DNA from: Bradyrhizobium sp. SK17
GTDB lineage: Bacteria > Pseudomonadota > Alphaproteobacteria > Rhizobiales > Xanthobacteraceae
Direction: 5' to 3'
Length of the DNA stretch: 64,000 nt
NCBI RefSeq assembly: GCF_002831585.1
Contig: NZ_CP025113.1
Location: forward strand, 682,001-746,000
Part shown: positions 8,532 to 16,636 of the stretch, in pieces
Layout of the letters: each line of letters starts with the position of its first letter
Position numbering within the stretch: position 1 is the stretch's first letter
Made by a program: the position numbers and the translations under genes
The notes under the pieces: generated by a model
What the model was told of the DNA's origin: nothing
Seen by the model: only the letters and a program-made list of their open reading frames with translations
Databases searched by the model: none

Positions 8532-9932
8532 ATGGTTGATCTGACGCGCAGGTTCGACGTGCTGGTGATCGGCGGCGGCAACGCCGCCTTATGCGCTGCG
8601 ATCAGCGCACGGCGCGCCGGCGCCTCGGTGCTGGTGCTGGAAGGTGCTCCGAAATTCTACCGCGGCGGCAACACCCGCCACACCCGCAACATGCGCTGCG
8701 CCCATGACGCTGCGACCGAGATCCTCACCGGCCCCTATACCGAGGAGGAGTTCTGGAAGGATTTGCTGCTGGTGACCGGCGGCCAGACCGACGAGGAACT
8801 GGCCCGCTTCATGATCCACGAGTCCAAGGACATCTTGAACTGGATCGTCGAACAGGGCGTGCGCTGGCAGCCCTCACTCGGCGGCACCTTGAGTCTCGGC
8901 CGCACCAACTCGTTCTTCCTCGGCGGCGGCCGCGCGATGCTCAACGCGCTCTATCGCACCGCCGAGCAGCTCGGCGTCGACATCCTCTACAATGCCGAGG
9001 TGATCGACCTCGTGATCGAGCACGGCATGTTCCTGTCGGCGCAGCTCAAGCAGCCGGTCGGCGGCAAGACCGAGGTGCGGGCCTCGACGCTGGTCGCGGC
9101 CGCCGGCGGTTTCGAAGCCAACATCGAATGGCTGAAGCAATATTGGGGCGAGGCCGCCGACAACTTCCTGATCCGCGGCACGCCGTATAATCGCGGCGCG
9201 ATCCTCAAGATGCTGCTGGCCAAGGGCGTGCAGGAGATCGGCGATCCGACGCAGTGCCATGCGGTGGCGATCGACGCCCGCGCGCCGAAATTCGACGGCG
9301 GCATCATCACCCGCCACGACTCCGTGGTGTTTGGCATCGTCGTCAACAAGCACGCCGAGCGCTTCTACGACGAGGGTGAGGACATCTGGCCGAAGCGCTA
9401 TGCGATCTGGGGCCGCCTGGTCGCGGCGCAGCCCGACCAGATCGCCTACATCATCTTCGATTCGACGGTCGTCACGAGCTTCATGCCGACGCTGTTTCCG
9501 CCGATCGCGGGCGCGACGATTGCCGAGCTCGCCGGCAAGCTCGAGCTCGATGCCGCCGCGCTGGAAAAGACCATCACCGAGTTCAACGCCGCGGTGCGGC
9601 CCGGCACCTTCGACCACACCATCCTCGACGACTGCCGTACCGAAGGCATCACGCCGGCGAAGACGCATTGGGCCCGCAAGATCGAGACGCCGCCCTATCT
9701 CGCCTATCCGGTGCGGCCCGGCATCACCTTCACGTATCTCGGCACCCGCGTGAACAAGCAGGCGCGGATGCTGATGAAGGACGGCAAGCCGTCGGCCAAC
9801 ATGTTCGCCGCCGGCGAGATCATGGCCGGCAACGTGCTCGGCAAAGGCTACGCCGCCGGCATCGGCATGACCATCGGCAGCGTGTTCGGCCGCGTCGCCG
9901 GACGGGAAGCGGCGAAGAATGCGCGGAACTGA
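8532..9932 (+). CDS. tcuA: FAD-dependent tricarballylate dehydrogenase
   Basis: Flavoprotein of 466 residues of the fumarate reductase/succinate dehydrogenase flavoprotein family. The N-terminal dinucleotide fold is DVLVIGGGNAALCAAISA, followed by the GGNTRHTRN flavin segment; the C-terminal FAD contact is AAGEIMAGNVLGKGYAAGIG. TcuA oxidises tricarballylate to cis-aconitate in Salmonella, with TcuB reoxidising its flavin. Here it sits between a TcuC-like symporter and, two genes on, a TcuB-like protein, which supports the assignment. It ends 23 bases before the alpha/beta hydrolase gene. A related tricarboxylate substrate cannot be excluded. Confidence 0.88.
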   Translation: MVDLTRRFDVLVIGGGNAALCAAISARRAGASVLVLEGAPKFYRGGNTRHTRNMRCAHDAATEILTGPYTEEEFWKDLLLVTGGQTDEELARFMIHESKDILNWIVEQGVRWQPSLGGTLSLGRTNSFFLGGGRAMLNALYRTAEQLGVDILYNAEVIDLVIEHGMFLSAQLKQPVGGKTEVRASTLVAAAGGFEANIEWLKQYWGEAADNFLIRGTPYNRGAILKMLLAKGVQEIGDPTQCHAVAIDARAPKFDGGIITRHDSVVFGIVVNKHAERFYDEGEDIWPKRYAIWGRLVAAQPDQIAYIIFDSTVVTSFMPTLFPPIAGATIAELAGKLELDAAALEKTITEFNAAVRPGTFDHTILDDCRTEGITPAKTHWARKIETPPYLAYPVRPGITFTYLGTRVNKQARMLMKDGKPSANMFAAGEIMAGNVLGKGYAAGIGMTIGSVFGRVAGREAAKNARN

Positions 9933-9955
9933 CAGCGCGAGATGAGGAAGCAGCC

Positions 9956-10987
9956 ATGCCACGCCTTGCGATCGTCGCCGCCGCTGTCCTGATGACCTCG
10001 GCCACCGCACACGCAGCCGAGCCGATCGCGCTGCGCGACATGGGCTCGTTCCATGTCGGTGGCCGCCTGGTCGAGATCACGGGCAAGCCGGTGAAGGAGG
10101 TCACCTTCACGCCCGGCGGCGTGCCGGCGAAGGTCGATCCGAACGGCACCTACCAGGTCGAACAGATGTATGTGCAGTACTTCCTGCCGCAAAATGAAAG
10201 GGGCGCCTATCCGCTGCTGCTGTGGCACGGCGGCGGCCTGACCGGCGTCACCTATGAAACGACGCCCGATGGCCGCGAGGGCTGGCTGAACTACTTCCTG
10301 CGCAAGGGCTGGAGCGTCTACAACTCGGACGCGGTCGAGCGCGGCCGCGCCGGCTGGGCGCAATATCCCGACATCTTCAAGGGCGAGCCGGTGTTTCTGA
10401 CCACCGCCAATCCATTCGAGCGCTTCCGGATTGGCGACGGCCCCGGCTCCTACGACCCCGATCCGGCCAAACGCAAGCTGATGCCGGGGAGCCAATTCCC
10501 GAACGAGGGCTACGAGAACTTCGTCAAGCAGAACGTGCCGCGCTGGACCACGACCGACGACGCGACGATCGCGGCCTATATCGCCGAGATCGACCGCGTC
10601 GGTCCCTGCATCATCCTGTTCCACAGCCAGGCCGGCTCGTTCGGCTTCAAGGTCGCGCAGGCGCGTCCCGACAAGGTCAAGGCGCTGATCGCGATCGAGC
10701 CGGCCGGCGTCGGCGATCCCGCCAAGGTCGACGCGCTCAAGAACATCCCGACCCTGATGGTCTATGGCGACTTCATCGAGCGCGATTCGCGCTGGCCGAA
10801 GATCCGCGCCACCGGCGGTGCCTTCGCCGACGCCATTCGCGCCGCCGGCGGCAGCGTCGATGTGGTCGACCTGCCCAAGGTCGGGATCAAGGGCAATTCG
10901 CACATGATGATGATGGACAAGAACAATGCCGAGGTCGCCGGCCTGATCCAGACATGGCTGGAAGGCAAAGGGCTGACTAAACGATAG
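9956..10987 (+). CDS. secreted alpha/beta-hydrolase, esterase-like
   Basis: Protein of 343 residues with a cleavable signal peptide (ending ATAHA). The mature part has an HGGG oxyanion segment (LLWHGGGLTG) and a nucleophile-elbow candidate FHSQAGSFGF, where the usual G-x-S-x-G reads H-S-Q-A-G; a late HMMMMDKNN segment may supply the catalytic His. It is probably a periplasmic esterase. The start is the ATG at 9956 after GAGGAAGC; an in-frame extension back to 9668 overlaps tcuA and is rejected. It is inserted between tcuA and tcuB, which are normally adjacent, so it may release a tricarboxylate from an ester or lactone; that is inference. Confidence 0.83.
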   Translation: MPRLAIVAAAVLMTSATAHAAEPIALRDMGSFHVGGRLVEITGKPVKEVTFTPGGVPAKVDPNGTYQVEQMYVQYFLPQNERGAYPLLLWHGGGLTGVTYETTPDGREGWLNYFLRKGWSVYNSDAVERGRAGWAQYPDIFKGEPVFLTTANPFERFRIGDGPGSYDPDPAKRKLMPGSQFPNEGYENFVKQNVPRWTTTDDATIAAYIAEIDRVGPCIILFHSQAGSFGFKVAQARPDKVKALIAIEPAGVGDPAKVDALKNIPTLMVYGDFIERDSRWPKIRATGGAFADAIRAAGGSVDVVDLPKVGIKGNSHMMMMDKNNAEVAGLIQTWLEGKGLTKR

Positions 10988-11000
10988 GAACCAGCGCGCG

Positions 11001-12104
11001 ATGCACGGGACGAGGACATTGCAGGAGGCCGACCGTCTGATGACGGTGTGCAATTCCTGCCGTTATTGCGAGGGCCTGTGCGCGGTGTTTCCCGCGATGG
11101 AGATGCGCCGCGCCTTCTCCGACGGCGACCTCAACTATCTCGCCAATCTCTGCCATTCCTGCGGCGCCTGCTACACCGATTGCCAGTTCTCGCCGCCGCA
11201 CGAATTCAACGTCAACGTCCCGAAGACACTCGCGGTGGCGCGCGCCGAATCCTACGCCGCCTATGCCTGGCCGCGCGCCTTCTCCGGCGCGTTCGCGCGC
11301 AATGGCCTGGTGATCAGCGTGATCACAGCACTCAGCGTCGCAGCCTTCATCTTCGGCTTCGCCGCGATCAACGACGTCAGCGTTCTGATGGGCATCCACA
11401 CCGGTCCGGGCGCGTTCTACAAACTGATGCCGCACAACGCGATGGCACTGTTGTTCGGCCTCGCTTTGCTCTACGCGATCCTGGCGCTGGCGATGGGCGT
11501 GCGCGCCTTCTGGCGCGATATCGGCGAGCCCATTGGCATGAAGACGGATGCGAGGGCGCTGTTGCAGGCGATCCGCGACGCCGGCGAGCTGCGCTATCTC
11601 GACGGTGGCGGCGTCGGGTGCTTCAACGAGGACGACCATCCGACCGATCGCCGCAAGCTGTATCACCACTTCACCTTCTACGGCTTCGCGCTGTGCTTCG
11701 CCGCGACCTGCGTCGGCACGCTCTATCACTACCTGCTGGCGCGCGAGGCGCCCTATGCGTGGTGGGACCTGCCGGTGGTGCTCGGCACGCTCGGCGGCAT
11801 CGGGCTCGTGATCGGCCCGATCGGGCTCCTGTCGGAGAAATGGAAGCGCGACCGCGTGCTGGTCGACGAGCAGGCCATGGGCATGGACACCGCCTTCATC
11901 CTGATGCTGTTCCTGACCAGCATCACCGGCCTTGCCTTGCTGCTGTGGCGCGAGAGCGCCGCGATGGGTCCGCTGCTGGCGCTGCATCTCGGCGTGGTGT
12001 TTGCGCTGTTCATCACGATGCCCTACGGGAAATTCGTGCACGGCATCTACCGCTTCGTCGCGCTGGTGCGCTACGCGCGGGAACGGCAGATGATGGCGGA
12101 ATAA
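11001..12104 (+). CDS. tcuB: TcuB-like Fe-S membrane protein
   Basis: Protein of 367 residues of the TcuB/CitB family. Two 4Fe-4S cysteine clusters are seen at C17-x2-C20-x2-C23-x3-C27 and C51-x2-C54-x2-C57-x3-C61, followed by about six membrane segments from residue 105 onward. TcuB passes electrons from reduced TcuA flavin to the membrane quinone or oxygen pool, so it sits in the cytoplasmic membrane. It begins 13 bases after the hydrolase gene and is the last gene of the operon, followed by a palindromic repeat at 12112-12216. Confidence 0.88.
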   Translation: MHGTRTLQEADRLMTVCNSCRYCEGLCAVFPAMEMRRAFSDGDLNYLANLCHSCGACYTDCQFSPPHEFNVNVPKTLAVARAESYAAYAWPRAFSGAFARNGLVISVITALSVAAFIFGFAAINDVSVLMGIHTGPGAFYKLMPHNAMALLFGLALLYAILALAMGVRAFWRDIGEPIGMKTDARALLQAIRDAGELRYLDGGGVGCFNEDDHPTDRRKLYHHFTFYGFALCFAATCVGTLYHYLLAREAPYAWWDLPVVLGTLGGIGLVIGPIGLLSEKWKRDRVLVDEQAMGMDTAFILMLFLTSITGLALLLWRESAAMGPLLALHLGVVFALFITMPYGKFVHGIYRFVALVRYARERQMMAE

Positions 12105-12111
12105 CCTCTTC

Positions 12112-12216
12112 CGTCATTCCGGGGCGCGCGCAGCACGAGCCCGGAATCCATCGAGCCACAAGACAAGCGTAGAAATGGATTCCGGGCTCGCCGCTTCGCG
12201 GCGCCCCGGAATGACG
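12112..12216. repeat. palindromic repeat, TCATTCCGGGG family
   Basis: Inverted repeat whose outer arms are CGTCATTCCGGGGCGC and GCGCCCCGGAATGACG, with inner arms GAGCCCGGAATCCAT and ATGGATTCCGGGCTC. It lies between the convergent tcuB and Rieske genes, where it could act as a bidirectional transcript end. Only one copy is in the window. Confidence 0.85.
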
Positions 12217-12222
12217 AGTGGC

Positions 12223-12636
12223 CTACAGATCGACCACCACGTAGTCGCTCTCCACCGCCACCTTGATGGTCTCGGCGACGTACGGGCCTTTCACCACATT
12301 GGTGCCGGGCTCGACATTGACCGGATAGGCACGGACGCGAAAACGGCGCGGATCGCAATAGGATTGGCCGGTGCGGAGATCGAACTCCCAGCCATGCCAG
12401 GGGCAGCGCAGGATCTCGCCGAGCTTGGTGTATTCGATCTCGCCGGGGTCCGATGACGACGCCAGCCCGATCAGCGGCCCCTCGCACAGCGAGGCGCCCT
12501 GATGCGGGCAGCGGTTCAGCAGGCCGAAGAACTCGCCCTTGACGTTGAAGACCGCGATCGGCCGCCCGTCGATCTCGACCAGCTTTCGCGAACCCGGCGG
12601 CAGTTCATCCACCGGGGCAATCACATGACGCACCAT
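12223..12636 (-). CDS. Rieske [2Fe-2S] ferredoxin-like protein
   Basis: Protein of 137 residues that is essentially one Rieske domain. The cluster ligands are C43-P-H45 (RCPHQGA) and C78-x2-H81 (CPWHGWEF). It has no membrane anchor, so it should be a soluble electron carrier or a small subunit of an oxygenase. The ATG at 12636 begins one base after the stop codon of the amidohydrolase at 12638-13747, so it is translationally coupled. No oxygenase large subunit is in view, so its electron acceptor is unknown; it may serve the amidohydrolase pathway encoded upstream. Confidence 0.9.
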   Translation of the reverse strand: MVRHVIAPVDELPPGSRKLVEIDGRPIAVFNVKGEFFGLLNRCPHQGASLCEGPLIGLASSSDPGEIEYTKLGEILRCPWHGWEFDLRTGQSYCDPRRFRVRAYPVNVEPGTNVVKGPYVAETIKVAVESDYVVVDL

Positions 12637-12637
12637 C

Positions 12638-13747
12638 TTATGAGACACCGTAAAGCTGCTTGGCATTGTCGAGATAGAACGCCTGCTTGTGGGCGTCGCT
12701 GACACCGGCCGGCAGCACGCGCGACGGCTCGTCGAAGTCCCAATGCGGATAGTCGGTCGCGAACAACAGCCGGTCCCAGCCGATCCACTCGATGATCTGG
12801 AACAGATGGTCACGGCTCTCCGGGTCTTCCATCGGCTGCGTGGTCCACCAGATGTGGTCGCGGATGTACTCCGATGGCTTGCGCTTCAGATGCGGCACCT
12901 CGGCATGCAGGCGGCCGAACACCTTGTCGAGCCGCCAGGCCAGCGACGGCGCCCAGCCGAACCCGGCCTCGACCATCACCATCTTCAGTTTCGGGAAGCG
13001 CTCGAACACGCCCTCGAGCACCAGGCTCGCCAGCACGGTCTGCTGGCATTGCGAATGCCCGACCATTTCTTCGATATAGAAGCTCGGCCAGCCGGAGGCG
13101 GTGATCGGGTTGCCGCCGAAGCCGAAGGCGTGCACGCCGATCGGCAGGCCAGCCTCCTGCGCCGCCTCATAGATCGGCCAGTAACGGCGCTGGCCGAGCG
13201 GCTCGACATTGCGGCTGAGCAGCAGCACCTGGACGAAATTACTGTCGCCGGCGCGCTTGCGGATCTCGGCTGCGGCCGACACGCCGTCCTCATTGGCGAC
13301 GACCACCGATCCCTTCAGCCGCGAATCCTTGGCTGTCCACTTCTCGATCTGCCAATCGTTGATCGCTGAGCAGATCGCCCCGGCGAGCTCCTGGTTGCGG
13401 ATGCCCTGCCCGGTGTTGAGCGGGTTGAGCACGCCGAGCGCGACATTGTTGGGATCGAGATGCTGCTTCTGCATGAAGGACAGCGACGAGCCCTGCGGTC
13501 CGCCTTCCGGCGGATAGGCGTCGCGGCGCGAGGCATTCGGCTGCGCCTTCGGATAGGGCGGGCCGCCCATCATGCCCTGATAGGCATGAACGCCGAAGGT
13601 TTCGAGATGCGCGTGCCAGCGCTTGGCAAGGAATGGGTAAAGCTCATCGTTGGTCGCCCGCGCCGGATGGATGTCGCAATCGGCGATCGCGGTCTTGATG
13701 CTGGTTGACGATGCCGCTTCCGGGCGCTCACGAATCTGAACGTTCAT
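12638..13747 (-). CDS. amidohydrolase-2 family metal-dependent hydrolase
   Basis: TIM-barrel amidohydrolase of 369 residues. It shows the N-terminal metal region as DCDIHPA (Asp where ACMSD-type enzymes have the first His of HxH), GVHAFGFGG for the barrel histidine, and FATDYPHWDFDEP near the C-terminus, a hallmark of this family. Relatives include decarboxylases and hydrolases acting on aromatic or semialdehyde acids. The start ATG at 13747 follows GAGGAGAC. It lies 15 bases after a paralogous amidohydrolase and one base before the Rieske gene, so the three form an operon; the substrate is not predictable. Confidence 0.88.
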   Translation of the reverse strand: MNVQIRERPEAASSTSIKTAIADCDIHPARATNDELYPFLAKRWHAHLETFGVHAYQGMMGGPPYPKAQPNASRRDAYPPEGGPQGSSLSFMQKQHLDPNNVALGVLNPLNTGQGIRNQELAGAICSAINDWQIEKWTAKDSRLKGSVVVANEDGVSAAAEIRKRAGDSNFVQVLLLSRNVEPLGQRRYWPIYEAAQEAGLPIGVHAFGFGGNPITASGWPSFYIEEMVGHSQCQQTVLASLVLEGVFERFPKLKMVMVEAGFGWAPSLAWRLDKVFGRLHAEVPHLKRKPSEYIRDHIWWTTQPMEDPESRDHLFQIIEWIGWDRLLFATDYPHWDFDEPSRVLPAGVSDAHKQAFYLDNAKQLYGVS

Positions 13748-13762
13748 TGCGTCGTCTCCTCT

Positions 13763-14878
13763 TCAGTTCTGGGCATGATCTTGTCCGACAACCGGCGGCG
13801 ATTTTTCGGGATCATGCCCCACCTTCAGGCGCGGATAAGTCGCATGCGGATTGTCGATCATGATCTTGCGGACCAGGTCAGGCGACAACCCCTGCGGCAG
13901 CACCTCGTCACCATCGAACTGCCAATGCGGATAGTCCGTGGAGAATAGGATCAATTCGTCCGACTGCATATGGTCGAACAGCCGGTTCAGCGTATCGCCT
14001 TCCGGCGGCGCGTCGACCGGTTGCAGCGAAAAGCGGATGTTGCTACGCACAATCTCAAGCGGCGCGCGGTCGACCCACGGCGTTTCCATCCGGACGCCGC
14101 GCCAGAACTTGTGCAGCCGCCACAGGAACGGCGGCAGCCAGGTGAAGCCGGATTCCAGCATCACCATTTTCAAGGCAGGGTGGCGCGCGAACACGCCCTC
14201 GACGATCAGGCTGGTGAGCTGGGTCTGGAACGCCTGTGCCTGCGCGACATAGTCCTCGATGTGATAGGAGCCCCAGCCGACCGAGCTTGGCGGGTTGTGA
14301 TAGGCGCTGCCGGCATGGACCCCGATCGGCAGGCCGAGCCGTTCAGCCGCGGCGTAGATCGGCCAGTAATGGCGCTTGCCGAGCGGCATGTCGCCCATCA
14401 CGAGCATCAAGACCTGCACGAAGCGCTTATCCTGCGCACAGCGCTCGATCTCGGCGACCGCCTTCGGGATGCTCTGCACGGGAATCACGATCGAGCCGCG
14501 CAGGCGATCGTCCTTGTCGAGCCATTCCTTGGCCAGCCAGTCGTTCAATGCGCGGCAGAAGGCGTCGGCCATATCCTCGGAGAACACCATCTGCACGCCG
14601 TAGAGCGGATTGCAGATGCCATGGGCCGTGCCAAACTTGTCGAGCGCCTGCCGCTGCATGTCCGCAAGGCTCGAGCCCGGCTTGCCCTGCGCAGGACGCC
14701 AGTCCGGCCGCGACGAGATCGGCGAATTGACCGGATAGGATTGCGAGAGCAGATCGGTCATGCCGCGCGTCGTCACCTGGTCGCGCCAGTAATCGTTCAT
14801 ATAGGGCAGCAGGCTGGTGAGATGAGGCACGGCGGGATGCAGATCGCAATCCACGCCGCGCGCGATCGGCGACGTCAT
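13763..14878 (-). CDS. amidohydrolase-2 family protein with repeat-encoded C-terminus
   Basis: Amidohydrolase of 371 residues, paralogous to the next gene. Metal and family motifs are CDLHPAVP at the N-terminus, GVHAGSAYHN in the barrel and FSTDYPHWQFDGDE near the end. The ATG at 14878 follows AGAGGA at six bases; a GTG at 14893 overlaps that ribosome binding site and is rejected. The last 17 or so residues (GHDPEKSPPVVGQDHAQN) are encoded by a palindromic repeat at 13770-13821, so the natural end of the protein has probably been replaced or extended. It is first in the amidohydrolase/Rieske operon. Confidence 0.88.
   Translation of the reverse strand: MTSPIARGVDCDLHPAVPHLTSLLPYMNDYWRDQVTTRGMTDLLSQSYPVNSPISSRPDWRPAQGKPGSSLADMQRQALDKFGTAHGICNPLYGVQMVFSEDMADAFCRALNDWLAKEWLDKDDRLRGSIVIPVQSIPKAVAEIERCAQDKRFVQVLMLVMGDMPLGKRHYWPIYAAAERLGLPIGVHAGSAYHNPPSSVGWGSYHIEDYVAQAQAFQTQLTSLIVEGVFARHPALKMVMLESGFTWLPPFLWRLHKFWRGVRMETPWVDRAPLEIVRSNIRFSLQPVDAPPEGDTLNRLFDHMQSDELILFSTDYPHWQFDGDEVLPQGLSPDLVRKIMIDNPHATYPRLKVGHDPEKSPPVVGQDHAQN
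13770..13821. repeat. palindromic repeat, GCATGATC family, inside a coding region
   Basis: Short inverted element starting GGGCATGATCTTGTCCGACA and ending TTTTTCGGGATCATGCCCC. Its ends match the GCATGATC...GATCATGC ends of the element at 26378-26456. It lies within the reading frame of the amidohydrolase at 13763-14878 and encodes most of its C-terminal tail. Confidence 0.8.
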
Positions 14879-15023
14879 GATGTTTCCTCTCACGGCATCT
14901 TGTTCGACGACGCCGCTTGGTTCCTTGCCGATATTGAAGCAGGCTCACCCCGGACCCGCAACTTGCGCAAACGGCGTGGCCGTGTGCTAGGAAAACATGG
15001 GCCGCGATGAGGGAGATCTCGCG

Positions 15024-15995
15024 ATGATTCGGACCGGATTGACGACGCTTGCCGCCGCCCTCGCGCTCTCCGGCCTGGCACTGGCCCAGCAGAGCCCGCC
15101 GGCCGCACCGCCGGCGCCGGACTTCTCCAAGGTCGAGATCAAGACCACCGATCTCGGGGACGGCATCTACATGCTCGAAGGCCAGGGCGGGAACATCACG
15201 GTGGCAACCGCCAGGGACGGCATCATCATGGTCGACAGCGAGTTCGCGCCGCTGCACGACAAGATCAAGGCCGCGATCGCGACGATCTCGCCGCTGCCGG
15301 TCAAATACCTGATCAACACGCATTTCCATGGCGACCACACCGGCGGCAACGCGCCGTTCGCAAAGGATGGCGCCATCATCGTCTCCGAGGTCAACGTCAA
15401 GACACGGCTGGCGGCAGGGACCACCAACGGCCTCACCGGCGTGAAGACGCCGCCGGCAGCGCCGGAAGCACTGCCGGCCAAGACCTATACCGGCCGTTAC
15501 AAGATCCGGATGCCCGGCCGCGTCGCCGACCTCAAGCATATTGCCAACGCCCATACCGACGGCGACACCTATGTCTGGTTCAAGACCGCCAATGTGCTGG
15601 CGACCGGCGACACCTTCACCAACGGCCGCTATCCCAACATCGACTTCGCCAATGGCGGCAATATCAACGGCATGATCGCCGCCGCCGACACTTATCTGAA
15701 GCTCACCAATGCGCGGAGCCGGATCGTGCCGGGCCACGGCCCGATCGCGGACAAGGCGGCGCTGCAAGCCTATCGCACCATGCTGGCTACGGCGCGCGAT
15801 CGCATGGCGAAACTCGTCAAGGACGGCAAGAGCGAGGACGAGGTGGTCGCGGCCAAGCCGTTTGCCGATCTCGACGCCAAATGGGCGCTGAGCGAACTGG
15901 CGAGCAGCAATTTCATTCGCGTGGTCTATCACTCGCTGGCCGACAAGCCCGCCGAGAAGAAGCCGCTGCTGAAACGCATCCTGCACCGGAGTTGA
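15024..15995 (+). CDS. secreted metallo-beta-lactamase-fold hydrolase
   Basis: Protein of 323 residues with a signal peptide (MIRTGLTTLAAALALSGLALA) and a proline/alanine-rich linker, then a metallo-beta-lactamase domain with the zinc motif HFHGDHTGG, a HTDGDTYV His, ATGDTF for the bridging Asp and GHGP for the last His. It belongs to the broad family of periplasmic MBL-fold hydrolases and is not specifically a beta-lactamase. The start is the ATG at 15024 after GAGGGAGA, rather than 14997. It is divergent from the amidohydrolases and only four bases ahead of the CinA-type gene. Confidence 0.87.
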   Translation: MIRTGLTTLAAALALSGLALAQQSPPAAPPAPDFSKVEIKTTDLGDGIYMLEGQGGNITVATARDGIIMVDSEFAPLHDKIKAAIATISPLPVKYLINTHFHGDHTGGNAPFAKDGAIIVSEVNVKTRLAAGTTNGLTGVKTPPAAPEALPAKTYTGRYKIRMPGRVADLKHIANAHTDGDTYVWFKTANVLATGDTFTNGRYPNIDFANGGNINGMIAAADTYLKLTNARSRIVPGHGPIADKAALQAYRTMLATARDRMAKLVKDGKSEDEVVAAKPFADLDAKWALSELASSNFIRVVYHSLADKPAEKKPLLKRILHRS

Positions 15996-15999
15996 CGAG

Positions 16000-16482
16000 A
16001 TGAAAGAGCTGAGCGCTGTCGCCGAACAGGTCGCAGCAAAACTGATCGCGAACAAGCAGACCATTGCGGTCGCAGAATCATCCACCGGCGGGCTGATCTC
16101 GGCCGCGCTGCTGGCGGTGCCCGGTGCGTCGGCCTATTTCCTCGGCGGCGGCGTGATCTACACCCGCGACGCACGACGTACGCTGATGGACATTTCCGAT
16201 GATGCGATGCGTGGTCTGCGCTCGTCGTCGGAGCCTTATGCGCAATTGCTGGCGCGCCAGATCCGAGAGCGGCTTTCGACCGACTGGGGATTGTCGGAGA
16301 CCGGCGCGGCCGGCCCGACCGGCAACCGCTACGGCGATGCCGCCGGCCATAGCTGCATGGCGGTGGCAGGCCCCAAGCAGCAAGTGATCACGCTGGAAAC
16401 CGGAAGCGGTGACCGGCAGGCCAACATGCAGGCGTTCGCGAAAGCGGCGCTAGAGTTGTTGCTGAGGAATCTGTCACCGTAG
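16000..16482 (+). CDS. CinA C-terminal-type nicotinamide-nucleotide amidohydrolase
   Basis: Protein of 160 residues covering only the CinA C-terminal (PncC-type) domain: TIAVAESSTGGLISAALLAVPGAS with the catalytic serine region, GGGVIYTRDAR, and SETGAAGPTGNRYGD. PncC deamidates NMN to nicotinic acid mononucleotide, recycling NAD breakdown products. The N-terminal competence-damage domain of full CinA is absent, as in many stand-alone homologues. It starts four bases after the MBL-fold gene, so it is probably co-transcribed, and it ends at a palindromic repeat. Confidence 0.88.
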   Translation: MKELSAVAEQVAAKLIANKQTIAVAESSTGGLISAALLAVPGASAYFLGGGVIYTRDARRTLMDISDDAMRGLRSSSEPYAQLLARQIRERLSTDWGLSETGAAGPTGNRYGDAAGHSCMAVAGPKQQVITLETGSGDRQANMQAFAKAALELLLRNLSP

Positions 16483-16488
16483 TTTCCG

Positions 16489-16613
16489 CCGTCGTCCCGG
16501 CGCAGGCCGGGACCCATAACCACCGCTAGATGTTGTTAAACATGGTTGGGGCCACAGCGCGCTCCAACAACTCAATCCTGTGGTAATGGGTCTTTGCTTT
16601 CGCAGGGACGACG
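16489..16613. repeat. palindromic repeat, GTCGTCCCGG family, copy 1
   Basis: Begins CCGTCGTCCCGGCGCAGGCC with GACCCATAACCAC and ends GTGGTAATGGGTC followed by GCAGGGACGACG. A second copy lies at 31076-31199 with its central 55 bases in the opposite orientation. It lies between the convergent CinA-type and type I secretion genes. Confidence 0.85.
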
Positions 16614-16636
16614 CGAGGAAGCAGCCGGGCCAGTCC

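Noticed and set aside
9668..9955. N-terminal extension of the alpha/beta hydrolase into tcuA
   Set aside because: The ATG at 9956 is followed by a clear signal peptide; the extension overlaps tcuA in another frame and has an Arg-rich nonsense composition.
12637..12813. N-terminal extension of the Rieske protein
   Set aside because: It overlaps the amidohydrolase end; the ATG at 12636 directly follows that gene's stop and matches the domain start.
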